A stretch of 7,065 bases of DNA from Planctomycetota bacterium (GCA_016935955.1 JAFGPY010000062.1:1-7065), one strand, 5' to 3'. Shown: positions 1 through 6,490, counted from the first letter of the stretch. Program-made: numbers and translations. Notes: generated by a model from the letters alone, not told the origin.

Positions 1-62
1 GTCGGGTTGCCCCGCGAATCCAGAATCTCCCGTGCCCGAATCGCTTCGATCATCGCCGACAT
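1..62 (-). CDS. eno: Enolase, N-terminal fragment (runs off the window)
   Basis: Only the first 20 codons are present. They read M-S-A-M-I-E-A-I-R-A-R-E-I-L-D-S-R-G-N-P, the very conserved enolase opening (I..I.ARE.LDSRGNPT). Enolase converts 2-phosphoglycerate to phosphoenolpyruvate in the cytoplasm (glycolysis/gluconeogenesis). The start at 62 is preferred over the in-frame ATG at 53 because an AAGGGA ribosome binding site (69-74) lies 6 nt upstream of it. The gene lies downstream of miaB on the same strand but is separated by about 500 bp with its own promoter candidate, so it is probably transcribed independently. The catalytic residues lie outside the window, so intactness cannot be judged. 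Confidence 0.93.
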   Translation of the reverse strand, partial: MSAMIEAIRAREILDSRGNP

Positions 63-68
63 GTCACG

Positions 69-74
69 TCCCTT
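69..74 (-). promoter_or_regulatory. Ribosome binding site of eno
   Basis: AAGGGA on the minus strand, 6 nt before the ATG at 62. It decides the start between the ATGs at 62 and 53; it would be about 15 nt from the latter. Confidence 0.7.
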
Positions 75-167
75 TCATTACCTGTGTGAAACCCTTGTCC
101 TGCCGCCCGGCCCATTCAGAAAACCGACCGACACCCGAGTCGCCCGGTCCGCCGCTACGAAACGCAC

Positions 168-195
168 AGTATAAACACTCCGGGGCGAATTCCAA
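168..195 (-). promoter_or_regulatory. eno: Candidate sigma-70-type promoter for eno
   Basis: On the minus strand a -35-like TTGGAA (190-195, 4 of 6 consensus bases) and a -10-like TATACT (168-173, 5 of 6) are separated by 16 nt. This AT-rich patch stands out in a GC-rich gap. Transcription would begin near 161, giving a 5' leader of roughly 100 nt before the eno ATG at 62. The match is by eye and assumes a housekeeping sigma factor with E. coli-like specificity. Confidence 0.45.
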
Positions 196-391
196 GCCGG
201 AACTGTCGCACCCTCGGGCCAGGGGTGCCCAGAGATTCTGGCACGTGGGGCGGTCCTTGGCTGGAGTGGACGGCTCCGGGCCTCCGGCTGTCGAGGTCAA
301 CCCCCGGTACGCCCGCATCCGAGGCCCGAAGGGCCGACGAGTTGCCTGAACGAGCGCCAGGTCTGTTGACCCGACCTACGCACTACGCACT

Positions 392-530
392 GGTGCCATG
401 GCCGCTCGCGGCCATGAGTTCTCAGCCCTACCGGCATGGCACCCCGCTTCGGTCGGCGTGCGGCTTCCGGCGAAACGAAGACGATGCCAAGTTCGACAAC
501 AGCCATGCCTGACGGAGCAGCCATGGCACC
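392..530. repeat. Competing inverted and direct repeats (GGTGCCATG / CATGGCACC)
   Basis: GGTGCCATGGC (392-402) is the exact reverse complement of GCCATGGCACC (520-530). A further copy CATGGCACCC (435-444) directly repeats 522-531 and is also complementary over 9 nt to 392-400. The 392-402 arm could therefore pair with either partner, and both overlap the 397-416 hairpin. Whether the structures form is not known. Confidence 0.45.
397..416. repeat. Perfect 8-bp hairpin in the miaB-eno gap
   Basis: CATGGCCG (397-404) and CGGCCATG (409-416) are perfectly complementary around a 4-nt loop. It lies 144 nt beyond the miaB stop codon. It could be part of the miaB transcript 3' end, but no U-rich tract follows on either strand, so a classical intrinsic terminator is not supported. 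Confidence 0.5.
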
Positions 531-559
531 CAACGGCGCGAAGTCTCGTGGGATTCTGC

Positions 560-1966
560 TCAGTCGCCGGCCGCCTCGCCGAACAGGGTGATCGGAGAGA
601 AGCGGGTGATCCGCACCGGCACCATGCGGCCGATCAGGTCCGACGATCCCTCGAAGAGCACGATCTGGTGTCCCGGCGACCGCGATGACAGTTGCAGACG
701 GTCGCCCCCCTGCTCCGCGGCCATGCCGTCGAGGTGCGGCTTCGGACTGGGACCGGTCACCAGGCACTCGACCGTGCGGCCCACCAGGCCCTGCTTGCTC
801 CGCAGGGCCGACTCGGACCAGACCTCCAGGAGTCGGGCCAGGCGGTCCTTCTTCACGTCCTCGGGCACGTCGTCGTCCAGCCGGGCGGCCGCCGTGCCGG
901 GCCGCACCGAGTACTTGAAGGCGAAGACCTGCGAGAAGTCCATCTCGCGGACGAGGCGCACCGTGGCCTCGAAGTCCGCGTCGGTCTCGCCCGGAAAACC
1001 GACAATGAAGTCCGAGGCGACGCTCAGGTCCGGTACGCGCTGCCGGGCCCGGGCCACGCGCCGGCGGTACTCGTCGATCGTGTAGCCGCGGTTCATGGCC
1101 CGCAGAACGCGGTCCGATCCGCTCTGGGCCGGCACGTGGAGGTACGGCGCCACGGGCGGCCCGGCGGCCAGAGAGTCGATGATCGCGTCGCTCAGGTTCT
1201 TCGGATGGGTGGTCACGAAATCGAGCCGCACCAGACCCTCGACGCCTGCGGCGGCGCGGACCAGATCGGCCAGACCCCAGGTGCGCCCGTCCTCTTCGCG
1301 GCTATAGGAACCGATGCTCTGACCGAGTAGCGTCACGTGCCGCACACCGGCCGCCACGAGGCGTCGGACCTCGTCGAGAATGGCCGCCGGCGGACGGCTG
1401 GCCTCCGGGCCACGGACGTAGGGCACAATGCAGTAGGCGCAGAAGTTGTCGCAGCCGCGCATGGCCCGGACGTAGGCATGGAACGGATGCTCGCCGACCG
1501 GCGTCAGGCGGCCCAGCTCGAACGATTCAAGGTGGTCGTCCACCTCGCCCGCCGTCCGCTCAACCCGCGGGGCATCCAGGGCGGCAAGGTGCACCGCCTC
1601 GGTCCGCGCAGCCGCATCGCGAATCAGGTCCTCCAGCCGGTCGAGCTGCCCCGGCCCGCAGATGAAGTCCACGTGCGGCAAGCGGCGGAAGATGCCGTCG
1701 CGGTCCTTCTCGGCCATGCAACCCAGGATGCCGATGATCATCTCCGGATGCCGGGCCTTGCGATGCTTGAGCTTGCCGGCGTTGCTGTAGACGCGGTCCT
1801 CGGCATGCTGGCGGACGCTGCAGGTGACGAACAGCACCACGTCGGCCTCGCGCGGCCCCTCGCCCTCGCGCAGCCCCATGGCTCGCAGCCGGTCGGCGGC
1901 AAGCTGCCCGTCCAGCTTGTTCATCTGGCAGCCGTAGACTTCGATGTGAAAGGTTTGCGGAATCAT
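560..1966 (-). CDS. miaB: tRNA-2-methylthio-N6-dimethylallyladenosine synthase MiaB
   Basis: 468 residues (E. coli MiaB is 474). MiaB is a radical-SAM enzyme that adds a methylthio group to C2 of i6A at tRNA position 37, next to the anticodon. Visible domains: N-terminal UPF0004 domain (about 5-120) with the auxiliary cluster cysteines C13 (YGCQMN), C49 (TCSVR) and C83 (GCMAE); radical-SAM core with C172, C176 and C179 (GCDNFCAYC); SAM-site and barrel motifs LHVPAQSGSD (276-285) and DFIVGFPGET (319-328); C-terminal TRAM domain (about 395-463) for tRNA binding. The GCQMN opening separates it from RimO and MtaB. The start at 1966 fits the family N-terminus; extending to the ATG at 2032 would add 22 residues encoded across a hairpin. 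The ribosome binding site is weak. Two family motifs deviate: VTCSVR in place of NTCS.R, and LLGQSIGSY in place of LLGQNVN.Y. The stop is TGA at 560. Confidence 0.9.
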   Translation of the reverse strand: MIPQTFHIEVYGCQMNKLDGQLAADRLRAMGLREGEGPREADVVLFVTCSVRQHAEDRVYSNAGKLKHRKARHPEMIIGILGCMAEKDRDGIFRRLPHVDFICGPGQLDRLEDLIRDAAARTEAVHLAALDAPRVERTAGEVDDHLESFELGRLTPVGEHPFHAYVRAMRGCDNFCAYCIVPYVRGPEASRPPAAILDEVRRLVAAGVRHVTLLGQSIGSYSREEDGRTWGLADLVRAAAGVEGLVRLDFVTTHPKNLSDAIIDSLAAGPPVAPYLHVPAQSGSDRVLRAMNRGYTIDEYRRRVARARQRVPDLSVASDFIVGFPGETDADFEATVRLVREMDFSQVFAFKYSVRPGTAAARLDDDVPEDVKKDRLARLLEVWSESALRSKQGLVGRTVECLVTGPSPKPHLDGMAAEQGGDRLQLSSRSPGHQIVLFEGSSDLIGRMVPVRITRFSPITLFGEAAGD

Positions 1967-1981
1967 GGCTCGCCCAGGATA

Positions 1982-2016
1982 AAGCAAACGCGGCCCGAAG
2001 GCCGCGCTTGTTGCTT
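1982..2016 (-). terminator. Hairpin between the TPR gene and miaB, possible intrinsic terminator
   Basis: On the minus strand a 7-bp stem CGCGGCC/GGCCGCG (2000-2006 with 1989-1995) closes on a C(UUCG)G tetraloop, a very stable loop. Flanking AAGCAA (2011-2016) and TTGCTT (1982-1987) can extend it after a small internal bulge. The 3' side reads TTTGCTTTATCC, only moderately U-rich. The hairpin begins 30 nt past the TPR stop codon and ends 15 nt before the miaB ATG, so it could terminate the upstream operon, attenuate read-through into miaB, or affect miaB translation. Confidence 0.55.
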
Positions 2017-2045
2017 CGCTGCAAGGGTACAACGCAATCGACGGA

Positions 2046-4844
2046 TCAGCGCGGCAGGCCGAGTTTGTCGGCCAGCCGATCGAACTTGACCTTGATGTCC
2101 GGACCGCCGAACGTCGATTTCGACGAACGGTTCAACAGGATGAAACCCTTGACTTCCTGCTTGTAGTCAACCGGGTTCACCTTGTTGAACTCCTGCTCCA
2201 GGTCGTGCAGGGCTTCGCCGACCACGCAGCGCTCGTAGTGGGCTTCCCACTCCTTGCGCTTGGTGTCGGGGTCGGCCGACGAGGCGAAGCCCTCGGCCAC
2301 CGTGTCCCAGTAGAAGGCCGACCTCTTCAGGGCGTCGTAGGCCGCCTGCCGCTGTCCCTTGTCCAGCAGATCCAAGCCGTGGAACTCGGCACTGTTGGCC
2401 AGCCCCTGGAGATAGAACAGGTTGATCGTCGTGTAGTCGCGCTTATCGTAGGGATCGAAGCCGATCAGCGCCTGGTAGCGGGCGATGGCTCCCGTCGGGC
2501 CGTCCAGATCGCGGGCCTGCATGTGCAGTTCGGCCAACTGGCCGCGGACCGTCTCGATCTGCCCGTCGATCTTCTTGATCTCCTCGAAGGCGTCCGGCTT
2601 GCCGGCCAGGCCGCTCTTCTTCTTGATCAGGAAGTCGTTGAACTGTCCGCCGATCGTGTCGGCCATGGCCACGCATTCGCGAGCCCGGTCCAGCATGCCG
2701 CGATTGACGAGCTGCCGGGTCTCCTCGGTGATGTCGATGAACAGGTCGCGGAGGACGTTGATGACGACGTCGCTCGAACTGTTCTTGATGAGGATGCCGA
2801 TCTCGTCAAAGGCCTTGCCGGTCTGCCCGAGCCCCTGGTAGCAGTAGATCTTCACCTTCAGCGCCGCCCCCATGAGCTGGCTCTGGTCCTCGTACTGCTG
2901 CTGGTATCGCTCGATGAGCTTCAGGCCGCGGGCGAACTGCTGAATTTCCTTCTGCGACAGCAATTCGGCGCCGGAGACCAGCAGCTTGGCGGCGTTTTCC
3001 CGAAGCGACTTGCGGAGTTCGGCCGGCGGATTGCTGACCTTGGCCGACAGGTCGACGTAGGCTTCGATCTTGTTGACGGCCTCATCGGCCAGGCTCTTGA
3101 TCTGCTGCTGCGAGACACGGTCGATCTTGTTCTGCAGCACGTCGAGGGCGAAGCAGTTCGGCGCCTCGTACATCGCCTCGTAGTAGTTCTCGCTGTCGGT
3201 GGTCACCTTGGCGAAGGCCGCTGCGGCCTCGTCGAACTTGCCCTGGTGCTTCAGCAGCCGGGCCAGCAGCCATTGCGTCTCGGCGGACGAGGCGTCCTTG
3301 GCCGGCCCCTTGCCCGACAGCCAGGCCACCATCTCGGTGTACCGCTCGAGGTTCTCCGGCGTGCTGTTGCTCTTGTAGATCTCCGACCACATCTTGACGC
3401 AGGCCTGGGCCGCCTGGTCCCGGGCGTCGAATTTCGGGAACTTCTCGGCGATCTCCTGGAAGCCGTTGGCCGCCATGATCATCAACTGCTCCTTGGCGCC
3501 GCCGTCGGCTGCTTCCGAAAGCTTGTCGTAGCAGCGGGCCAGGTTGTACTTGGCCACCGGGTGCGTCGAGTCGCTGGTCGGCACGATCTTCACGTACTGC
3601 TCGAAGTACTTGACCGCCTCCTGGTACTTCTCGGCGTTGAAGGCCTCGGAGGCCACGATCCACAACTCGAACGGCTTCAGCTCGCCAACGTCCGTCTTGG
3701 CGATCAGCTTGCCGACCTCGGAGGCTACAAGCTCATACCAGAATCCGCCGCGGAGCCACAGCTTCCGCATCATCTCCAAACCTTCCTCGCGCTTGGCGGG
3801 GTCGGTCTGCCCTTCGGCCAGCGTGATGCGGGCGTCCAAGAGCGGCAACAGATTCTGGCCGTGGAACGACTCGTTGAGCCCCTCGGGATTCCACTTCCGC
3901 AGTTCCTCGACGGTCTGCCGGGCCTCGGCGTACTTGCCGCCGGCCAGGTAGGTCTGGGCGATTTCGTAGTAGACCGTGATGCGGAAGTTCACCTGGGCCT
4001 TTTCGCTGAGGGCCTTGCGCAGGTTCTCGACGGCCTGCTGCGAGTCGCCGAGCTCACGGTAGCACATGCCGATGCCCTTGAACGATTCCCACTTGGCCTG
4101 GAAGTCGTCCTCGCGCTTGGCGAAGTTGGTGAACTTGGCGATGGCGTCTTTGAGCAGGTTCTCGCGATCCTTGTCGCCGTCGGGCAGCGAGTACGCCAGG
4201 TAGTACGACGTCCAGGCCATCTGGTAGGTGGAGTACTCCTTAAGCGTTTCCGTCTCGCCGAAGGTCGTGGCGTCGAAGTCGGTCGACTTCTCCAACTCGC
4301 CGGACCACTCGGACGATTCCTTGTAGATCTCGAAGAACAGGTCCGTGGCCTCGCGCATCAGGCGGGCGATCTTCTCGCGGTCGCCGCGCTGCTTGTTGGT
4401 GATCTCGAGGTGGTTGAGCTGGTTGAAGGCCTCGCGCTGCCAGATCATCTGGGCCAAGGCGAGCTTCAGGTTGAGCACGCGCAGCCGCAGGGCGTTCTTG
4501 TCCTTGGTGTTGGCTTCCTCTTTCTGGCGGTTCGTGTAGGCGTCGATCAGTTCGCGGTAGCGCTGCTTGGCCTTGCCGAACAGCTTGTCGCGTTCGCGTT
4601 CGTCGCTGGCCTGCTGGGCCTGCACGTCGTGCAGCAGGGCCTGCTGCTCCTTGATCAGCAGCGGATCGCCGCCCGAGGCTTCCTGCTCGTCGAGGAACTG
4701 CTCCAGCAGGCGGTACAGGCCGCGACGCTGCAGGCCCTTGGCGAAGGCCTCGTCGCGTCCCGACTGGGCCCAGACGGCCACGTCGGCAACCAGAATCGTC
4801 GCTCCGCAAAGCACCATCGAAAGCAAGCCACGACGCAACGTCAT
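2046..4844 (-). CDS. Exported TPR-like repeat protein linked to the ExbB/ExbD cluster
   Basis: 932 residues, no specific family recognised. The N-terminus has two arginines, a hydrophobic segment (about 6-25) and a VWA-Q signal peptidase I site near residue 26, so the protein is probably periplasmic or otherwise exported; the cysteine at 13 is not in a good lipobox. A charged, Gln/Glu-rich helical stretch (about 30-130) could form a coiled coil. TPR-like helical pairs are visible around 252-317 (GIGMCYRELGD..QAVENLRKAL, then YYEIAQTYLAGGKYAEARQTVEEL), 393-446 and 522-551; the rest also looks all-helical. Such repeats usually bind proteins, and no catalytic motif is seen. ATG 4844 is chosen because AAGGAG (4851-4856) is 6 nt away; an in-frame GTG at 4847 would leave only 3 nt. 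The gene follows the third ExbD gene by 74 nt, suggesting it is the periplasmic partner of the channel. That role is inferred from position alone. Confidence 0.85.
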   Translation of the reverse strand: MTLRRGLLSMVLCGATILVADVAVWAQSGRDEAFAKGLQRRGLYRLLEQFLDEQEASGGDPLLIKEQQALLHDVQAQQASDERERDKLFGKAKQRYRELIDAYTNRQKEEANTKDKNALRLRVLNLKLALAQMIWQREAFNQLNHLEITNKQRGDREKIARLMREATDLFFEIYKESSEWSGELEKSTDFDATTFGETETLKEYSTYQMAWTSYYLAYSLPDGDKDRENLLKDAIAKFTNFAKREDDFQAKWESFKGIGMCYRELGDSQQAVENLRKALSEKAQVNFRITVYYEIAQTYLAGGKYAEARQTVEELRKWNPEGLNESFHGQNLLPLLDARITLAEGQTDPAKREEGLEMMRKLWLRGGFWYELVASEVGKLIAKTDVGELKPFELWIVASEAFNAEKYQEAVKYFEQYVKIVPTSDSTHPVAKYNLARCYDKLSEAADGGAKEQLMIMAANGFQEIAEKFPKFDARDQAAQACVKMWSEIYKSNSTPENLERYTEMVAWLSGKGPAKDASSAETQWLLARLLKHQGKFDEAAAAFAKVTTDSENYYEAMYEAPNCFALDVLQNKIDRVSQQQIKSLADEAVNKIEAYVDLSAKVSNPPAELRKSLRENAAKLLVSGAELLSQKEIQQFARGLKLIERYQQQYEDQSQLMGAALKVKIYCYQGLGQTGKAFDEIGILIKNSSSDVVINVLRDLFIDITEETRQLVNRGMLDRARECVAMADTIGGQFNDFLIKKKSGLAGKPDAFEEIKKIDGQIETVRGQLAELHMQARDLDGPTGAIARYQALIGFDPYDKRDYTTINLFYLQGLANSAEFHGLDLLDKGQRQAAYDALKRSAFYWDTVAEGFASSADPDTKRKEWEAHYERCVVGEALHDLEQEFNKVNPVDYKQEVKGFILLNRSSKSTFGGPDIKVKFDRLADKLGLPR

Positions 4845-4850
4845 CACCTT

Positions 4851-4856
4851 CTCCTT
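4851..4856 (-). promoter_or_regulatory. Ribosome binding site deciding the TPR gene start
   Basis: AAGGAG on the minus strand lies 6 nt before ATG 4844 but only 3 nt before the overlapping in-frame GTG at 4847. The spacing favours the ATG. Confidence 0.7.
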
Positions 4857-4898
4857 CGATTGCCTGATCGCTCACCGCTCCTGCGTCCCCGTGCGACG

Positions 4899-4920
4899 GA
4901 GGCCCTCGGCGAGGGGCCTC
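4899..4920 (-). repeat. GC-rich hairpin overlapping the stop codon of the third ExbD gene
   Basis: On the minus strand GAGGCCC (4914-4920) pairs perfectly with GGGCCTC (4899-4905) around CTCGCCGA; a shifted pairing with one bulge also works. The stem begins inside the TGA stop codon (4919-4921). No U-tract follows, so a full terminator is unlikely. A role as RNA 3'-end protection, processing site or translational insulator before the TPR gene is possible. Confidence 0.5.
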
Positions 4921-5371
4921 ACTTGGGCACCGAGAAGCGGATGTTCTTGAAACCGGCGTCCACCGCGGCATCAAAGGCCGCAACCACGTGCCGGTGCTCC
5001 ACAGCCTGGTCGGGCTCGATCACCAACGGCTCCCCGACCAGGATCGCCATGCCGCTCAGCGTCTGCCGCGTTTCCCTCAACCTGTTCCGCAACGCGCCGT
5101 AGTCCGGCAGCACTTCGCCGCAGAACACGATCTCGGCCTCGTGCCGGCGCTCGGGCCAGGGCTCCACGTGACGCAACTGCAGGCGAAGCCCCCGGACATC
5201 GGGGCTCCCCCCGGGCCCCAGGCCCGAGGGCAGATTCGTCGGCAGAAAGTCGCCCTGCGACGACGGCATCAGCATGAAAAAGATCACCAGGTTGAAGACA
5301 ATGTCGATCATGGGGGTCATCTGCAACCCGATCCGACCCCGTCCACGCCTCTGTCCTTGTGCCGGTGTCAT
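4919..5371 (-). CDS. ExbD/TolR-family protein, third copy
   Basis: 150 residues, typical ExbD length. A short basic cytoplasmic N-terminus (RRGRGR, 8-13) precedes one transmembrane helix (about 19-37) in the motif LQMTPMIDIVFNLVIFF. D23 matches the essential proton-path aspartate of ExbD (D25) and TolR (D23). The periplasmic domain ends in the ExbD-type VIEPDQ...HVV..FDAAVDAGFKNI..SVPK (117-150). With an ExbB-like pentamer, an ExbD dimer forms a proton-driven inner-membrane motor. The start at 5371 is supported by AGGAGG (5378-5383) 6 nt upstream; the longer frame from 5440 adds a non-conserved 23-residue tail. By eye it matches the second copy at about half of positions, including HVEPWPE, LRETR and DAGFKNI, so the two arose by tandem duplication. 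Compared with copy two it has short gaps near residues 40 and 106 and a lone cysteine (C84). Confidence 0.9.
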   Translation of the reverse strand: MTPAQGQRRGRGRIGLQMTPMIDIVFNLVIFFMLMPSSQGDFLPTNLPSGLGPGGSPDVRGLRLQLRHVEPWPERRHEAEIVFCGEVLPDYGALRNRLRETRQTLSGMAILVGEPLVIEPDQAVEHRHVVAAFDAAVDAGFKNIRFSVPK

Positions 5372-5377
5372 AGCGAC

Positions 5378-5383
5378 CCTCCT
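5378..5383 (-). promoter_or_regulatory. Ribosome binding site deciding the start of the third ExbD gene
   Basis: A perfect AGGAGG on the minus strand, 6 nt before ATG 5371. It rules against the upstream in-frame ATG at 5440. A small GGGC-AAGA-GCCC hairpin sits just upstream (about 5384-5395). Confidence 0.8.
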
Positions 5384-5461
5384 GGGCTCTTGCCCGATGA
5401 GAGACATTTCGCTATTCCACCGAACCCGGTGCCGTGCCATCGCGCCCGGTGCGGCCCCGAA

Positions 5462-5929
5462 CTATTTCGGGACCGTAAACTGGATGTTCTTGAAGCCCGC
5501 GTCGATCGCCGAGTCGAACACCGCGACCACGTGCAACTGCCAGACCGTCTGGTCCGGGGAGATGACCACGGGGGTCTTCTCGATGTCCCGGCCCTGGGCC
5601 ACGAGGCCGCGCCGCGTCTCGCGGAGACGCTTGCGAAGCTCGGCATAGTCGGCCATCGGTTCGCCGTTCAGGACGACGCGCGCTTCCCTCTTCTTCTCCG
5701 GCCACGGCTCGACGTGGTAGATGTCGATCCGCAGCTTGTTCAGGTCCTTCCGCTCCGCACTCTGCGTGCCCGTGTCGCTCGGCAGGTTCGAGGGCAGGTA
5801 ACCCTCCTTGGCCTCGAACGAGGGCATCAGAATGAAGAAGATGACCAGGTTGAAGACGATGTCAATCATCGGGGTCATCTGCAATTCCATCTTGCCTTTG
5901 CCCCGATGCTTTCCTCCTGGAGGTCTCAT
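5462..5929 (-). CDS. ExbD/TolR-family protein, second copy
   Basis: 155 residues. The basic N-terminus (KHRGKGK, 7-13) is followed by a transmembrane helix (about 19-37) with MTPMIDIVFNL, where D23 is the predicted proton-path aspartate. The periplasmic domain (about 45-155) includes LRIDIYHVEPWPEKK (66-80), an amphipathic LRKRLRETRRGL (98-109) and the C-terminal VVISPDQ...HVVAVFD...DAGFKNIQFTVPK typical of ExbD. It starts 3 nt after the TAA of the first copy, so translation is probably coupled; the nearest Shine-Dalgarno-like GGGAG (5941-5945) is 11 nt away, rather far. M14 is a possible alternative start but would remove the basic residues that normally precede the helix. The stop is TAG. 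A 90-nt gap leads to the third copy. Confidence 0.9.
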   Translation of the reverse strand: MRPPGGKHRGKGKMELQMTPMIDIVFNLVIFFILMPSFEAKEGYLPSNLPSDTGTQSAERKDLNKLRIDIYHVEPWPEKKREARVVLNGEPMADYAELRKRLRETRRGLVAQGRDIEKTPVVISPDQTVWQLHVVAVFDSAIDAGFKNIQFTVPK

Positions 5930-5932
5930 CGC

Positions 5933-6478
5933 TTAGTTTTCTCCCGAACCATTGGCCACGCCCAGGAACTCCTTGATCGCACGCCCGCCCTTGGACGGCG
6001 GACGGGCCGCCTGGACCCACCAGTTCTTGATACCGGCCTTGCTCGTGGCGATCATCACCGACCCGACGATGTCGTAGGTCACTTCCTCGCCGGCCCGGCA
6101 GATCACGTTCATCGGCTTCTGCTTCATCTCCGTGACCTTGTCGTTGCGATTCTTAAGCAAGTCGATCAGCGGCTGCATATTCGGCGGATCGCCGCCCTCG
6201 ACGAACGTCGCCACGGTACCGCCGTCGATCACCACGCGCGTCGCCTTGTCGCGGGGGTCCGTCGGCGGCACGATGTTCACCACCAACTGAGTATACTCGG
6301 CCAGTTTCCGCTTCAGCGGGTCGGCCTGGCTGGCCGGAGGCAGCTTGACCTCCTCGACGCTCAGCCGGTAGAACTGGCTGACCAGCATGAAGAAGATAAT
6401 CAGGTTGAAGACGATGTCGATCATGGGGGTCATGTTGAACCCCACGTTGCCACCGCTTCTCATCTTGACATTTGCCAT
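5933..6478 (-). CDS. ExbD/TolR-family protein, first and most diverged copy
   Basis: 181 residues, longer than the usual 130-150. The N-terminus MANVKMRSGGNVGFN leads into MTPMIDIVFNLIIFFMLVSQF (16-36), the single transmembrane helix, with D21 as predicted proton-path aspartate. The periplasmic part has LPPAS (46-50), a strand LVVNIVPP, RVVIDGG (81-87), a helix MQPLIDLLKNRND (101-113), and an ExbD-like C-terminal VICRAGEEVTYDIVGSVM...AGIKN (125-152). After that comes W153-W154 and a tail of about 25 residues rich in Ala, Pro, Lys and Gly, absent from the other two copies. It lacks their HVEPWPE motif, so it probably has a different role or partner. AGGGAG (6485-6490) lies 6 nt before ATG 6478. 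It is separated from the ExbB-like gene by 116 nt and from the second copy by 3 nt. Confidence 0.9.
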   Translation of the reverse strand: MANVKMRSGGNVGFNMTPMIDIVFNLIIFFMLVSQFYRLSVEEVKLPPASQADPLKRKLAEYTQLVVNIVPPTDPRDKATRVVIDGGTVATFVEGGDPPNMQPLIDLLKNRNDKVTEMKQKPMNVICRAGEEVTYDIVGSVMIATSKAGIKNWWVQAARPPSKGGRAIKEFLGVANGSGEN

Positions 6479-6484
6479 AGCCTT

Positions 6485-6490
6485 CTCCCT
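6485..6490 (-). promoter_or_regulatory. Ribosome binding site of the first ExbD gene
   Basis: AGGGAG on the minus strand, 6 nt before ATG 6478, supporting that start. Confidence 0.65.

Larger units (their letters stand above)
63..559. other. Non-coding gap between miaB and eno
   Basis: About 500 bp without a credible gene. Open frames on both strands here give low-complexity P/R/G/S-rich translations with no recognisable family and no good ribosome binding sites. The part next to eno holds the promoter candidate and leader. The part next to miaB (about 390-531) holds inverted repeats built around CCATGG/CATGGC. A small hairpin (GGCCC-TTC-GGGCC on the minus strand, about 322-334) lies between them. 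No tRNA, T-rich terminator tail, CRISPR repeat or insertion sequence is visible. Confidence 0.7.

Noticed and set aside
64..318. Minus-strand open frame of 84 codons upstream of eno
   Set aside because: No recognisable family, no good ribosome binding site, and it covers the eno promoter candidate and leader.
322..334. GGCCC-TTC-GGGCC hairpin as a miaB terminator
   Set aside because: The stem is only 5 bp, no U-rich tract follows on the minus strand, and it is more than 200 nt past the miaB stop codon.
297..767. Minus-strand open frame overlapping the miaB 3' end
   Set aside because: It is out of frame with miaB over the TRAM domain region and gives an Arg/Gly/Pro-rich translation, so it is a shadow.
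1967..2032. Longer miaB start at 2032
   Set aside because: The 22 added residues match no MiaB N-terminus and would be encoded across the UUCG hairpin; the family N-terminus begins at the ATG at 1966.
1337..2089. Plus-strand open frame opposite miaB
   Set aside because: It overlaps a well-identified miaB with conserved motifs and shows no domain of its own.
2205..5102. Plus-strand open frame of 965 codons opposite the TPR gene
   Set aside because: It is an antisense shadow of the TPR gene. Its translation is a run of L/V/G/D/R/Q with no family motifs, the usual product of high GC at third codon positions, while the minus strand has a signal peptide, repeats and a good ribosome binding site.
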